Notes: generated by a model from the letters alone, not told the origin. A DNA stretch of 64,000 bases from Paraplanobispora siamensis (GCF_016863175.1 NZ_BOOJ01000029.1:1-64000); one strand, 5' to 3'; counted from the stretch's first letter, positions 26,805 to 36,353 are shown. Program-made: numbers and translations.

Positions 26805-27150
26805 CAGCCGCTCATCGATGACCCGCCGGGCGCGGTCATGAGAACCCGGCCGCATGTGCGCGTAGGACAGGAGTGCGAAGGCCGGGCCCACGTGCCCGAG
26901 ATGCTCGGCGAGTTCTTTGATGGCGACACCTTCACTGAGCATGACGCTGGCATAGAAGTGCCGGATCGGTCCAGCGAAACAGCAGGTTGTGCGTGCGCAG
27001 CCTGCCGTTCGGCTTCTTCCAAGGCAGTGAGCAAACGAGCGACGGGTACTTGCCGACATGGACCCGGATCGCCTCGATTCAGGGCATGTGGCAGGTGCCG
27101 CTTTGGGCATAGAGCTTCATGCCGTATCCCAGCATGCGATCGGTTCACGC
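26805..27150 (-). pseudogene. Decayed tyrosine integrase C-terminus
   Basis: Read on the minus strand, three frames together recover a phage-type integrase catalytic domain. A PKRHLPHA segment comes first, then EAIRVHVGKYPSLV and LPWKKPNGRLRTHNLLF (about 27090-26980). After a frame change and apparent deletion comes RHFYASVMLSEGVAIKELAE with LGH and SYAHMRP (26963 to about 26840). The catalytic Arg (RHFYAS), His (LGH) and Tyr (SYAH) of the C-terminal half survive. An in-frame stop, frame shifts and loss of the original end show that the gene is dead. The frame runs on antisense into the acyl-CoA dehydrogenase gene. Confidence 0.75.
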
Positions 27151-27306
27151 CCCGATCTTCCCCTTGGGCGGAGTACCGGTACGCCGGGGGCTTGCTCCCA
27201 CAGACCTGGTGAACGCTGTTGTGCCCCCTGTGACCTCTTCCCTATGGTGATGGGACACCCAAAGATCTTTTCGTGCCAGGTCCAGTCTCCGCTGAACGGG
27301 ATCGTG

Positions 27307-27714
27307 ATGACGGATCCGATCGAAGTCAGTGTGGCCCCACTGATCGCTGTGTCAGACCTCGATGTCTCGGTGGAGTTCTACACGCGGGCTCTGGGTGCGA
27401 CAGTGCGGTTGCGGCTGCAGCACTACGCCCTGCTCGAAACCGGGACCCAGCGCCTGCATCTGGCGGTGGCCGCCTCCCCGCCACCCGACAGACCGCAGAT
27501 CTCCCTTGCCCCGATGTCCACGGCGGACAGCAGGCCTTTCCTGCTGGTCCTACAGGTGCCTGACTGCGACAGCGCGGCTGAAGGCATCGCCGCTCTCGGC
27601 GCACGGGTGCTGGGCCCGCCCACCGTTCCCCCATGGGGAGGGGAACGCCGATGCTTCGCCCTCGATCCCGACGGTCATCTCCTTGAGCTCAACCAGGCCC
27701 TGCCCGGCGCCTGA
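27307..27714 (+). CDS. VOC (glyoxalase/bleomycin-resistance) family protein
   Basis: A 135-aa protein with one full VOC unit: VAPLIAVSDLDVSVEFYTRA at the start, then the second beta-alpha-beta-beta module ending CFALDPDGHLLELNQ. The final Glu is a typical metal ligand. These proteins bind metals and act as dioxygenases, isomerases or drug-binding proteins; the role is not predictable here. The start at 27307 gives the normal family length; upstream in-frame codons (27244, GTG 27304) are possible. It lies next to the integrase remnant and may have arrived with it. Confidence 0.78.
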   Translation: MTDPIEVSVAPLIAVSDLDVSVEFYTRALGATVRLRLQHYALLETGTQRLHLAVAASPPPDRPQISLAPMSTADSRPFLLVLQVPDCDSAAEGIAALGARVLGPPTVPPWGGERRCFALDPDGHLLELNQALPGA

Positions 27715-28059
27715 ACCGCTAGGCGCCGTAGACCGCTATAGACGGAGTGGTACGGGATGACCCCGAGCGGTCCCTCCAGCCTCTGTGAGAACTCCATGCA
27801 CAGCGGTGATCAGGTCTTGAGATCATTGCCCCGCCTCAGGCCGACCTCGGAGCACCGTTGCCCTCAATTGTTAGCAGCGGTCCCGCCGGCTCGGCCTGGG
27901 CGATCTCTGATCTGGGAATCCATCCGGCCGGCCCTTTCCGGGGCGATGGATAATTTTTATATTATCGTCCCTTCCGGGGCCGGCGTGGAATCATTCAGTG
28001 AAATTGCGGATGGCGTTCCATTCGGTTGACGAAAAAGGTCGATTCACTCGGGGAACGGA
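27715..28059. other. 345-bp region without a supported gene; AT hairpin
   Basis: A short AT-rich inverted repeat GATAAT-N6-ATTATC (27949-27966) is flanked by related CCCTTTCCGGGGC and CCCTTCCGGGGC copies. It lies about 95 bp downstream of the neocarzinostatin-like gene and might end its transcript. A 90-codon frame at 27757-28029 has no recognisable features. Confidence 0.5.
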
Positions 28060-28491
28060 TTACTTGAAGGTCAGGGCCTGGGAGCCGAGGAAGGCGGTTT
28101 CGTTTCCGGCGCTGACGAAACAGGTGGTGGCGGCGCAGTCCACGGTGCCGACCGAGGCGCCGGCCGGGGTGGTGCCCTGGAAGGTCTTGCGCACCACGAA
28201 GGCCGTGCCGGCCGAGCCGGCGGCATCGGTGGTGACGGTCTTGACGGTGTCCTCGTTGCACGCCAGCTGGTCGTTCACGGTGGCGCACTGGACGACGCTG
28301 AACTGCGTGCCCGCGGTGGCGCCGGTGACGGTCACGGTGGCGGTGGCGCCGTCGGTCAGGCCGGTGGCGGGGGTGACGGAGAAGCCGGGGGCGGCGGCGA
28401 AGGCGGCGGGCTGGGAGGCGAGGGTGAGGCCGCCGAGGGCGACGGCGGTGGCGATGCCGAGCTTGGTGAGGAGGCGGGACTTGTTCTGCAT
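28060..28491 (-). CDS. Secreted neocarzinostatin-family protein
   Basis: A 143-aa protein with a signal peptide (about 1-33, ending AFAA) and a ~110-residue immunoglobulin-like domain. It matches enediyne apoproteins in layout: FSVTPATGLTDGATATVTV at the start, VVQCATVND then ACNEDTV (first disulfide pair), an AAGSAGTAFVVRKTFQG strand, and VGTVDCAATTCFVSAGNE (second pair). Apoproteins of this family bind and protect an enediyne chromophore, but many family members sit alone. No enediyne PKS or resistance genes are in the window, so a different ligand or structural role is possible. A strong AGGAG precedes the ATG. Confidence 0.85.
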   Translation of the reverse strand: MQNKSRLLTKLGIATAVALGGLTLASQPAAFAAAPGFSVTPATGLTDGATATVTVTGATAGTQFSVVQCATVNDQLACNEDTVKTVTTDAAGSAGTAFVVRKTFQGTTPAGASVGTVDCAATTCFVSAGNETAFLGSQALTFK

Positions 28492-28537
28492 TTCTTGACT
28501 CCTTTTCTGCTGCGATTGACTCGCGCTTGCAAGGAAA

Positions 28538-28588
28538 ATCTTGCTGCATTCAGGACGGCTGGGACATGAATGCCGGAGTCAGCAAGAT
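28538..28588. promoter_or_regulatory. Nested inverted repeat between divergent genes
   Basis: ATCTTGCTG (28538-28546) pairs with CAGCAAGAT (28580-28588), and inside it GCATTCA (28546-28552) pairs with TGAATGC (28567-28573). The structure lies between the neocarzinostatin-like gene and a VOC gene and could be an operator or a cruciform. Confidence 0.55.
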
Positions 28589-28671
28589 GCCGGGCGATAT
28601 CCGTTTCCTGTCAGCCGTGAGGCTTTCCATCGTGTGACTTCCGCCGGACGGCGCCTTGGTAGTCTCGGCCG

Positions 28672-29076
28672 GTGACGACGATTGCGCAGATCTCGCTGGG
28701 TGTCGCCGACGATGTGCGGGCGGGGGAGTTCTGGAGCCGGGCGCTCGGATACGTACGGCGGCCGCCGCGTTTCGAGGGCGACGAGTGGATCGTCCTGGAG
28801 CCTCCGCCGGGAGTGGCGGGGGTCGCGATCGCGATGGACGTGAGTGAGAGTCCCGCCGCCGAGTTCCCCCGCATCCACTTCGATCTCAGCGCCGGGGAAC
28901 GTGATCTCGACGAGGAGGTCGACCGGCTGGTGGCGCTGGGGGCGCAGCGCGTCGACTGGCCGCACTATCCGGACGACCCCCGGCCGGAGGAACCGGCGTA
29001 CGTGGTGCTCGCCGATCCGGAGGGCAACCGGTTCTGCGTCGAAGGACGCCGTACCGGTTCCCGGCCGCCCGCCTGA
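28672..29076 (+). CDS. VOC family protein
   Basis: A 134-aa single-unit VOC protein: ISLGVADDVRAGEFWSRALGY at the start and VLADPEGNRFCVEGR at the end, with a PRIHFDLS middle strand. The layout matches the glyoxalase-like group with a shortened first half. The GTG start gives the family length. It ends convergently with the XRE-cupin gene, 17 bp apart. Substrate unknown. Confidence 0.82.
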   Translation: MTTIAQISLGVADDVRAGEFWSRALGYVRRPPRFEGDEWIVLEPPPGVAGVAIAMDVSESPAAEFPRIHFDLSAGERDLDEEVDRLVALGAQRVDWPHYPDDPRPEEPAYVVLADPEGNRFCVEGRRTGSRPPA

Positions 29077-29093
29077 GACCCTCGGCGGGTCCT

Positions 29094-29666
29094 TCAGGAG
29101 GTGGACGGGCGCAGGTGGGTGCGCTGGCCGTCGTGGTCGAGGATGGCCAGGACCTCGGCCGGGCCGTCGTAGGCGCCGAAGGCGTGCGGGATCATCGTGG
29201 AGAACTCCGCCGCCTGGCCGGTCTCGACGAGGATGGTCCGCTCTCCCAGCAGCAGGACGACGGTGCCCGACAGGACGGTGAACCAGTCCTTGCCGGGGTG
29301 GACGTTCAGCTCCGTGCTGCCGGGCTGGGGCGCCGGCCTGGTGATGCGCACCTTGGCCACGGTCATCCCGGGGTCCCGGCTCAGCAGCCAGGAGGTCATC
29401 CCCCGGGCCTCGTCGCGCTGCGGCCTGATCACCACGTCATCGTCGGAGGCCGACTCCACGAGCTGGTCGAGGGTGGTGCCCAGGGCGCGGGCGATCGAGA
29501 CCAGCTGGTCGAGGCTGATCCGCCGGTGGCCCGTCTCGATCCGGCTCAGCGTGGAAGGGCTCAGATAGCAGCGGGCGGCCAGGTCGTCGAGTGACCAGCC
29601 GCGGGCCGTACGCAGCCCTCTGATGCGCTGCCGTACCAGACCGTCGAGATCCGCGTCTTGCTTCAT
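29094..29666 (-). CDS. XRE-cupin transcriptional regulator
   Basis: A 190-aa protein. The N-terminal XRE helix-turn-helix (about 10-65, LRTARGWSLDDLAARCYLSP and SRIETGHRRIS) is followed by a C-terminal cupin (about 95-180) with NVHPGKDWFTVLSG and GQAAEFSTMIPHAFG. Cupin-linked XRE proteins usually repress a neighbouring gene and sense a small molecule or metal. The ATG at 29666 is preferred; TTG at 29672 is possible. It is divergent from the methyltransferase gene across a compact palindromic promoter. Confidence 0.9.
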   Translation of the reverse strand: MKQDADLDGLVRQRIRGLRTARGWSLDDLAARCYLSPSTLSRIETGHRRISLDQLVSIARALGTTLDQLVESASDDDVVIRPQRDEARGMTSWLLSRDPGMTVAKVRITRPAPQPGSTELNVHPGKDWFTVLSGTVVLLLGERTILVETGQAAEFSTMIPHAFGAYDGPAEVLAILDHDGQRTHLRPSTS

Positions 29667-29674
29667 GCGCAAAA

Positions 29675-29706
29675 CTGTATGTCATATGCGCAAGCTGCGC
29701 ATACAG
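29675..29706. promoter_or_regulatory. Nested palindromic operator for XRE-cupin and methyltransferase
   Basis: TATGCGCA-AGC-TGCGCATA (29685-29703) is a perfect 8-bp inverted repeat. It lies inside a wider CTGTATG (29675-29681) and CATACAG (29700-29706) pair. A third ATGCGCAA copy overlaps the regulator start (29665-29672). The 47-bp divergent gap is almost entirely occupied by these elements. Confidence 0.65.
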
Positions 29707-29713
29707 TCGGAGC

Positions 29714-30643
29714 ATGACGAGCCACCAGCATCATTCCCACAAGCACCAGGATCACGGCCACGGCCACGGACATGGCCACGGACACGGACATGGCCACGGA
29801 CATGGCCACGGACATGGCCACGGACACGACTCCGCGGCCCTGGCGGAGGTCCTGGATCTCGACGCCGAGGTTCTGCACTCCTACCTGTCCGAGGTGACCG
29901 GCTGGATCCGCGAGCTGACCGCGGACCGGCCTCCGCGCCGGATCCTCGACCTGGGCAGCGGGACCGGCACCGGCTCCTTCGCCCTGCTCGGGCACTTCGA
30001 CGGGGCCGAGGCGATCGCGCTGGACATGTCCGAGGACATGCTGCGCCGCCTTGAGGAGAACGCCCGCGCCCGCAGGCTGGCCGATCGAGTTCGCACCGTC
30101 CAGGCGGACCTGGACGCGGCCTGGCCGCAGCTCGACCCCGTCGACCTGGTGTGGGCCTCGGCTTCCCTGCACCACATGGCGGACCCCGATCGCGTCCTCG
30201 CCGACGTCCTGGCCACGCTCCGCCCCGGCGGGCTCATGGTCGCGGCGGAGATCGACTCCTTCCCGCGTTTCCTGCCCGACGACCTCGGCTTCGGCCGGCC
30301 CGGGCTCGAAGAGCGCTGCCATGCGGTCGTGGCCGAGATGCGGGCCGTCGACATGCCGACCATGGGCTCCGACTGGGGGCCGCGCCTGGCCAAGGCGGGC
30401 TTCACCGTCGAGGCCGAGCGGATCTTCGCCGTCGAGCTGGCGCCCCCGTTGCCGGCGGCGGCCGGTCGCTACGCCCAGCTGTCCCTGGGACGCACGCGCC
30501 CCAGGCTGGAGGGCCGGCTGGACGCCGACGACCTGGCCGCACTGGACAGACTGCTGGACGGGGACGACCCGGAGAGCATCCTGCGGCGCGACGACCTGTC
30601 CGTGCGCACCGTCAGGACGGTCTGGGTGGCCAGGCGCCCGTGA
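29714..30643 (+). CDS. SAM methyltransferase with His-Gly metal-binding-like tail
   Basis: A 309-aa protein. Residues about 4-39 are almost only His and Gly, with a few other residues (an HGHG repeat of more than ten His). A class I methyltransferase follows, with motif I ILDLGSGTGTGSFAL, acidic loop IALDMSE and a motif around ASLHHMADPD. The catalytic part resembles ubiquinone/arsenite-type methyltransferases; the substrate is unclear. His-Gly tails bind Ni, Zn, Cu or Co in metal chaperones (HypB, SlyD, UreE), so metal-responsive control or metal handling is a reasonable inference. The ATG has CGGAG close upstream. Divergent regulator: XRE-cupin. Confidence 0.85.
   Translation: MTSHQHHSHKHQDHGHGHGHGHGHGHGHGHGHGHGHGHDSAALAEVLDLDAEVLHSYLSEVTGWIRELTADRPPRRILDLGSGTGTGSFALLGHFDGAEAIALDMSEDMLRRLEENARARRLADRVRTVQADLDAAWPQLDPVDLVWASASLHHMADPDRVLADVLATLRPGGLMVAAEIDSFPRFLPDDLGFGRPGLEERCHAVVAEMRAVDMPTMGSDWGPRLAKAGFTVEAERIFAVELAPPLPAAAGRYAQLSLGRTRPRLEGRLDADDLAALDRLLDGDDPESILRRDDLSVRTVRTVWVARRP
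29753..29827 (+). repeat. Coding minisatellite for the His-Gly tail
   Basis: Short units such as GGCCACGGACAT and GGCCACGGACAC repeat in frame; each encodes Gly-His pairs. The array is likely to vary in length by slippage. Confidence 0.85.
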
Positions 30644-30732
30644 GGGGATCCGCCCCCGGGCCGCCGGGACGCCGACCGAGCCGGATCGAGCCGCCGGCCG
30701 GGCCGGATCGGGGCACCGCTCCCCGGGGCGGC

Positions 30733-31569
30733 TCAGCGCGGTCCGGGCCGGTCGAGCCGCCGCAGCTGATCCTCGCTCAGCCGCAGGTCCGCCGCGGCGA
30801 CGTTCTCCTCCAGGTGCCCGATCGTGGCGGTGCCCGGAATCGGCAGCATGACCGGTGAGCGGTGGAGCAGCCACGCGAGCGCGACCTGCGCCTGAGTGGC
30901 GCCGAGTTCGGCCGCCACGGCGGCGATCCCGGCGGAGGCGTGCGACACCGCCGGCAGGACGGGCCGCCAGGGCAGGAAGGCGATCCCCGCCGCGGCGCAG
31001 GCGTCGAGCACGGCCTCGTGCTCCCGGTCGAGCATGTTGTAGCGGTTCTGCACGCTGGCGATGTCGACGATCCGCCGGGCCTCCTCCAGCTCGGCGACGG
31101 TGACCTCGGACAGCCCGATGTGGGCGATCTTGCCCTCCGCCCGGAGTTCGCCCAGGGTCCCGACCTGGTCGGCGAGGGGCACCGCCGGGTCGATGCGGTG
31201 GAGCTGGAGCAGCTCCAGGCGGTCGACCCTGAGCCTGCGCAGGCCCTGCTCGACCTGCTCCCGCAGGAAGTCCGGCCGGCCGCAGATCTCCGCGTCACGC
31301 GGCGGGTCCGGCGGTGCGACGCCCACCTTGGTCGCGATGAGGAGGTCGTCGGGGTAGGGGTGCAGCGCCTCGGCGAGGAGTTCCTCGTTGGCGCCCCAGC
31401 CGTACAGATGGGCCGTGTCGATCAGCGTGACGCCCAGCTCGACGGCGCGCCGGGCCACGGCGACGGAGGCCTCCCGGACCGGTCCGGGGGCGGTCGGCAA
31501 CTGCATGGCCCCGAACCCCAGCCGCCGCACGGTGCGCTCGCCCCCGATGCGGAACGTCTCCGATGTCAT
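30733..31569 (-). CDS. Aldo/keto reductase
   Basis: A 278-aa TIM-barrel reductase. It has the family start RRLGFGAMQLP, catalytic Asp and Tyr in VTLIDTAHLYG, Lys in LLIATKVG, His in LQLHRIDP, and the C-terminal NADPH segment PIPGTATIGHLEENVAA. It would reduce aldehydes or ketones with NADPH. The ATG follows GGCGGAG. It sits between the methyltransferase (convergent) and a TetR gene on the same strand; the 54-bp gap suggests it might be downstream in the TetR transcript. Confidence 0.9.
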   Translation of the reverse strand: MTSETFRIGGERTVRRLGFGAMQLPTAPGPVREASVAVARRAVELGVTLIDTAHLYGWGANEELLAEALHPYPDDLLIATKVGVAPPDPPRDAEICGRPDFLREQVEQGLRRLRVDRLELLQLHRIDPAVPLADQVGTLGELRAEGKIAHIGLSEVTVAELEEARRIVDIASVQNRYNMLDREHEAVLDACAAAGIAFLPWRPVLPAVSHASAGIAAVAAELGATQAQVALAWLLHRSPVMLPIPGTATIGHLEENVAAADLRLSEDQLRRLDRPGPR

Positions 31570-31623
31570 CCGCGGTCTCCGCCCTTCATCCGAGGGCGAT
31601 CATGGTAGCAGCGCCGGTGATCG

Positions 31624-32241
31624 TCAGGTCCGGGCGGCGATCCCGCGCAGGACGATGGCCAGGCCGCCGTGGAACTCCTCCTCGGCGCCGATGAGGAGTG
31701 CGTGACCGGCCGTCTCGGCCATGCGGGGGAACTCGGCGCGGGGCAGCCCGGCGATGGCGGCGGTCCCCTCGCCCGACAGCGGGCCCAGGTGCTCCAGCTG
31801 GATCGCGCCGATCAGATAGCTCAGCAGGCCGCGCAGCGCGACGACCCGTTCGGGGCCCTCGACACCGGCCTCGGCGAGGACCCCCAGCACCGTCTCCGAC
31901 CAGCGCAGTATGCCCGCCGAACGGTGCCGGTGGGTCATGGTCAGCGGCACGACGCCCGGGTGCGCGCCCACCCGCTCGCGCACCCGGCCGGCCAGGACCG
32001 TGATCCGCTCCTGCCAGGTCGCCCCGGGCGGGGGAGAGGCGTCGACGCCGTCGAGCACGAGCTCGACCACGAGCCCCTCCAGCTCGTCGCGGTCGCCGAC
32101 GTAGCGGTAGAGCGCCATCGTGCTCATGCCCAGCTCCCCGGCGACCGTGCGCATCGACAGCGCCGCGAGCCCGTCGCGGTCGATGACGGCGAGGGCGGCG
32201 GCGGCGATCTGTCCCTGGGTGAGCGAACGGGGTCGTGGCAT
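31624..32241 (-). CDS. TetR-family regulator (TetR_C type)
   Basis: A 205-aa protein with a DNA-binding domain LTQGQIAAAALAVIDRDGL to STMALYRYVGDRDELEGLV, and an effector domain of the TetR/AcrR C-terminal type (HPGVVPLTMTHRHRSAG). It is divergent from the peroxiredoxin-like gene across a 38-bp palindrome that probably contains its operator. The ATG at 32241 is the only start that leaves the family N-terminus intact. Confidence 0.9.
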   Translation of the reverse strand: MPRPRSLTQGQIAAAALAVIDRDGLAALSMRTVAGELGMSTMALYRYVGDRDELEGLVVELVLDGVDASPPPGATWQERITVLAGRVRERVGAHPGVVPLTMTHRHRSAGILRWSETVLGVLAEAGVEGPERVVALRGLLSYLIGAIQLEHLGPLSGEGTAAIAGLPRAEFPRMAETAGHALLIGAEEEFHGGLAIVLRGIAART

Positions 32242-32254
32242 GGCGGCTGAAAGT

Positions 32255-32292
32255 GTACGGCATACGCCTACAATCGTAAGCGTATGTCGTAC
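32255..32292. promoter_or_regulatory. 38-bp TetR operator palindrome
   Basis: GTACGGCATACGC (32255-32267) pairs with GCGTATGTCGTAC (32280-32292) with a single mismatch, and the spacer continues the symmetry (TAC-AATC-GTA). It lies between the TetR and peroxiredoxin-like genes and overlaps a false upstream ATG at 32284. Confidence 0.75.
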
Positions 32293-32310
32293 GCCTACGA
32301 GAGGTCTCCG

Positions 32311-32898
32311 ATGCGTCTCCGTCCCGGCTTCACCGTCCCCGCCCGCGAGCTGCCCTCCGTCACCGGGCCCGCGGTACCCGTGCCCGATCCCGGGCGCCTG
32401 GTCCACCTGCAGTTCCGGCGCTTCGCCGGCTGCCCGGTCTGCAACCTGCACCTGCGCTCCGTCGTCGCCCGGCACGCCGAGATCGAGGCGGCCGGCGTCC
32501 GCGAGGTGGTGGTCTTCCACTCCCCGGCCGGGGAGCTGGCCGAGCACGTCGCCGGCCTGCCGTTCGCCGTCGTCGCCGACCCGGGCAGGCGGCTCTACGC
32601 GGAGTTCGGCGTCGAGTCGGCCGTCCGCGCGCTGCTCGATCCCCGGGCGTGGGCGACGATCGCCAGGGCCGTCGCGCGCAGCCTGCGGGAGATCGCCCGC
32701 GGACGCGAGCGCGGACCGGCCGCCCGCCCGCACGGCGGCCGGTTCGGGCTGCCGGCCGACTTCCTGATCGACCCCGACGGCCGGGTGGTCGCGTGCAGGT
32801 ACGGCGAGCACGTCTACGACCAGTGGCCGGTGGAGGAGGTGCTGGCCCTGGCGGCCGCCTGGAGATCGCAGGCGGACGAGGGCGCGCGGGGCCACTGA
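32311..32898 (+). CDS. Peroxiredoxin-like AhpC/TSA-family protein
   Basis: A 195-aa thioredoxin-fold protein with FAGCPVCNLHLR (about 37-48), a CxxC at the peroxidatic/redox position, and the downstream FLIDPDGRVVACRYG strand of the AhpC/TSA group. It would reduce peroxides or handle thiols. The ATG at 32311 is preferred: GAGAGG lies upstream, and the ATG at 32284 falls inside the TetR operator. Expression is probably controlled by the adjacent TetR protein. Confidence 0.85.
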   Translation: MRLRPGFTVPARELPSVTGPAVPVPDPGRLVHLQFRRFAGCPVCNLHLRSVVARHAEIEAAGVREVVVFHSPAGELAEHVAGLPFAVVADPGRRLYAEFGVESAVRALLDPRAWATIARAVARSLREIARGRERGPAARPHGGRFGLPADFLIDPDGRVVACRYGEHVYDQWPVEEVLALAAAWRSQADEGARGH

Positions 32899-33037
32899 CC
32901 CGGAGACCGCGGCGCTCACCGGCAGGCGGCGACCACGCCGGCATCCTCATCCGATTCTCAGACTGCGGCTACGGGGATCTCATCCTGCTGACCGACTGTC
33001 GATGCAGGTCACCGACCCATATCGACAAAGGAGTGTC

Positions 33038-33601
33038 ATGAACCGCACCAAGCGCATAGCCGTCGTCGCCGGGATCGGCACCGCCGTGGCCGGCGGGCTG
33101 GTCATGCCGATAGCGGCCTGGGCGGCCGAGCCCACGCCCACGCCGTCGTCCTCGTCCACCACCGGCTCCGGCACCTCGTCCGACACCACGCGGGGCGGCC
33201 GGCACGGCGACCGCGGCCAGATGGCCGCCAAGCTCGCCGAGGCCCTCGGTCTCGACGAGGCCAAGGTCACCGCGGCCCTGGAGGAGGTCCGCGGCACCGG
33301 ACGTCCCTCCGGGACCGACAAGGAGGCCGGTCGCGAGCAGCTGGCCGAGGCCCTGGCCGCCAAGCTCGGCGTCAGCGCCGACAAGATCACCGCAGCCCTG
33401 GACACGCTGCGCCGGCAGCGCTCCGCCGAGGCCGAGGCGGCTCTGAGCGAGAGGCTCAAGGCGGCCGTCACCGCCGGCACCCTCACCCAGGCCGAGGCCG
33501 ACGCCGTCCTGAAGGCCCACCGGGCCGGCCTGCTCGGCGGCCACCACGGCGGCAGGCGCGGCCCCGCCGACACCACCGAGGACTCCGGCCAGACGTCCTG
33601 A
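33038..33601 (+). CDS. Small secreted helical-repeat protein
   Basis: A 187-aa protein with a signal peptide (ending AWAA, about residue 29), a Ser/Thr linker, then two similar helical units (KLAEALGLDEAKVTAALEEV; LAAKLGVSADKITAALDTL). A third EALSERL-type segment with TQAEADAVLKAH follows. The ribosome site AAAGGAG is strong. Similar secreted helix-repeat proteins are common in actinomycetes; function unknown. The C-terminus is His/Gly-Arg rich. Confidence 0.8.
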   Translation: MNRTKRIAVVAGIGTAVAGGLVMPIAAWAAEPTPTPSSSSTTGSGTSSDTTRGGRHGDRGQMAAKLAEALGLDEAKVTAALEEVRGTGRPSGTDKEAGREQLAEALAAKLGVSADKITAALDTLRRQRSAEAEAALSERLKAAVTAGTLTQAEADAVLKAHRAGLLGGHHGGRRGPADTTEDSGQTS

Positions 33602-33922
33602 CCCGCGGGCCCGGCCTGGGCGCACCGGCTCCGGCCGGGCCGTACCCGCACCCCGGCCGTGCCGGTCGGACGGCGCCGCGCCCTGATGACGCCCGCGGGG
33701 CCGTACTCCGTCTCGATCGCGCCGGCCGGGGTCCGCTCCGGCCGTACGGCTGCCGCATCCCGGCTTCACCGGCCGGAATGTGGGATTGCGGGGGTATTCT
33801 CTCCATGCATGACGGCTGGTCCCCTCAGGCAGGAGGGGGCGGGGCCGGGTTCGAGGGGGCCGCGCGGGGGTGTCCGCGCCACAGATCCCTCCCGTCCGGG
33901 TCCCCGTCCCCGGAGTGCGGCG
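33602..33922. other. 321-bp region without a supported gene
   Basis: Mostly GC-rich with CGTAC-containing words. A TATTCT -10-like hexamer occurs near 33796 and could serve the lipoprotein gene. No convincing RNA or protein gene seen. Confidence 0.5.
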
Positions 33923-34747
33923 ATGCGACTCTCGCCGGTGTTCGTGGCCGCCGGGCTGGTGCTCGGCCTCACCGGCTGCGCCGCCGTCCGCGACTCCCTC
34001 GGGGCGTCCGCGCCGAGCCCCCCGCCCTCCGCCGCGCCGTCCACCGGGTCCGCCGCCGCGCCGTCCACCGGATCCCCTTCCGAGGCGTCCGCCGGATCCC
34101 CTTCCGAGGCGTCCGCCGGATCCTCCGCGACTCCGGAGCCCTCCCCGTCACGGACGCCCCGGGCAGCCGCGAAGCGCTACAGCGGATCGGGGGACAAGCT
34201 GATCCCGATCGAGCGGACGGGCGAGATCGGCCTGATCACGGCCGTGGCCCACGGCAGGGGGAGCTTCCTCGTCCAGAGCGTCGGCGTCTCCGGGGACGAC
34301 GCGGAGACGCTGGCCCACGGGTACGACGATCACCGCAGCACGCGGCTGTACAACGTGGAGGGAGAGGAGGACATCACCGCGCTGCGGGTCGTCGCCGGCG
34401 GCTCCTGGACGATCACGCTGAAGCCGGTGTCGGCGGCCCGCACGTGGCGCGGAACCAAGGTCACCGGGTCCGGAGACGACGTCCTCCATCTGGAGAAGGA
34501 GGCCGCGGGCGCCGAGACGCTCAGGTCGCGGTTCGCCGGCGACGACTACTTCGCGGTCGAGGGCTACACCGAGGACGATTCGAGCCTGCTGGCCAGCGAG
34601 GTGGGCAGCTGCGAGGTCGAGGAGGCGCTCCCGGACGGCACGTTCCTGGTGACCGTCACCGGGGACGGCTCCTGGACGCTGGAACGCACCGGTCCCGCGC
34701 GCTTCCAGATGGCCGCGGGCCTTCCCGGGGACCGCTCCGCCCTCTAG
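33923..34747 (+). CDS. Lipoprotein of unknown function
   Basis: A 274-aa protein with a lipobox LTGC (cleavage before Cys about residue 19), a Ser/Pro/Ala-rich linker, and a C-terminal domain of beta strands ending around GDGSWTLERTGPARFQM. The linker contains in-frame DNA repeats: a 24-bp GGATCCCCTTCCGAGGCG-type unit occurs twice near 34070-34125. Two halves of the C-terminal domain (IGLITAVAHGRGSFLVQSVG and DYFAVEGYTEDDSSLL) may be related. Anchored in the outer leaflet of the cell membrane. No enzymatic motif recognised. Confidence 0.75.
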   Translation: MRLSPVFVAAGLVLGLTGCAAVRDSLGASAPSPPPSAAPSTGSAAAPSTGSPSEASAGSPSEASAGSSATPEPSPSRTPRAAAKRYSGSGDKLIPIERTGEIGLITAVAHGRGSFLVQSVGVSGDDAETLAHGYDDHRSTRLYNVEGEEDITALRVVAGGSWTITLKPVSAARTWRGTKVTGSGDDVLHLEKEAAGAETLRSRFAGDDYFAVEGYTEDDSSLLASEVGSCEVEEALPDGTFLVTVTGDGSWTLERTGPARFQMAAGLPGDRSAL

Positions 34748-36331
<1,584 letters not shown>

Positions 36332-36353
36332 CCCACGCGGTCACCGGAGATCA

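Noticed and set aside
27757-28029. 90-codon ORF between VOC and neocarzinostatin-like genes
   Set aside because: No ribosome site, no family resemblance, and it spans an AT hairpin.
28060-28491. Evidence for an enediyne biosynthetic cluster
   Set aside because: Only the apoprotein-like gene is present; no iterative PKS or accessory genes lie within the window.
29753-29827. CRISPR-like or phase-variable non-coding array
   Set aside because: The short units are in frame and encode the His-Gly tail of the methyltransferase.
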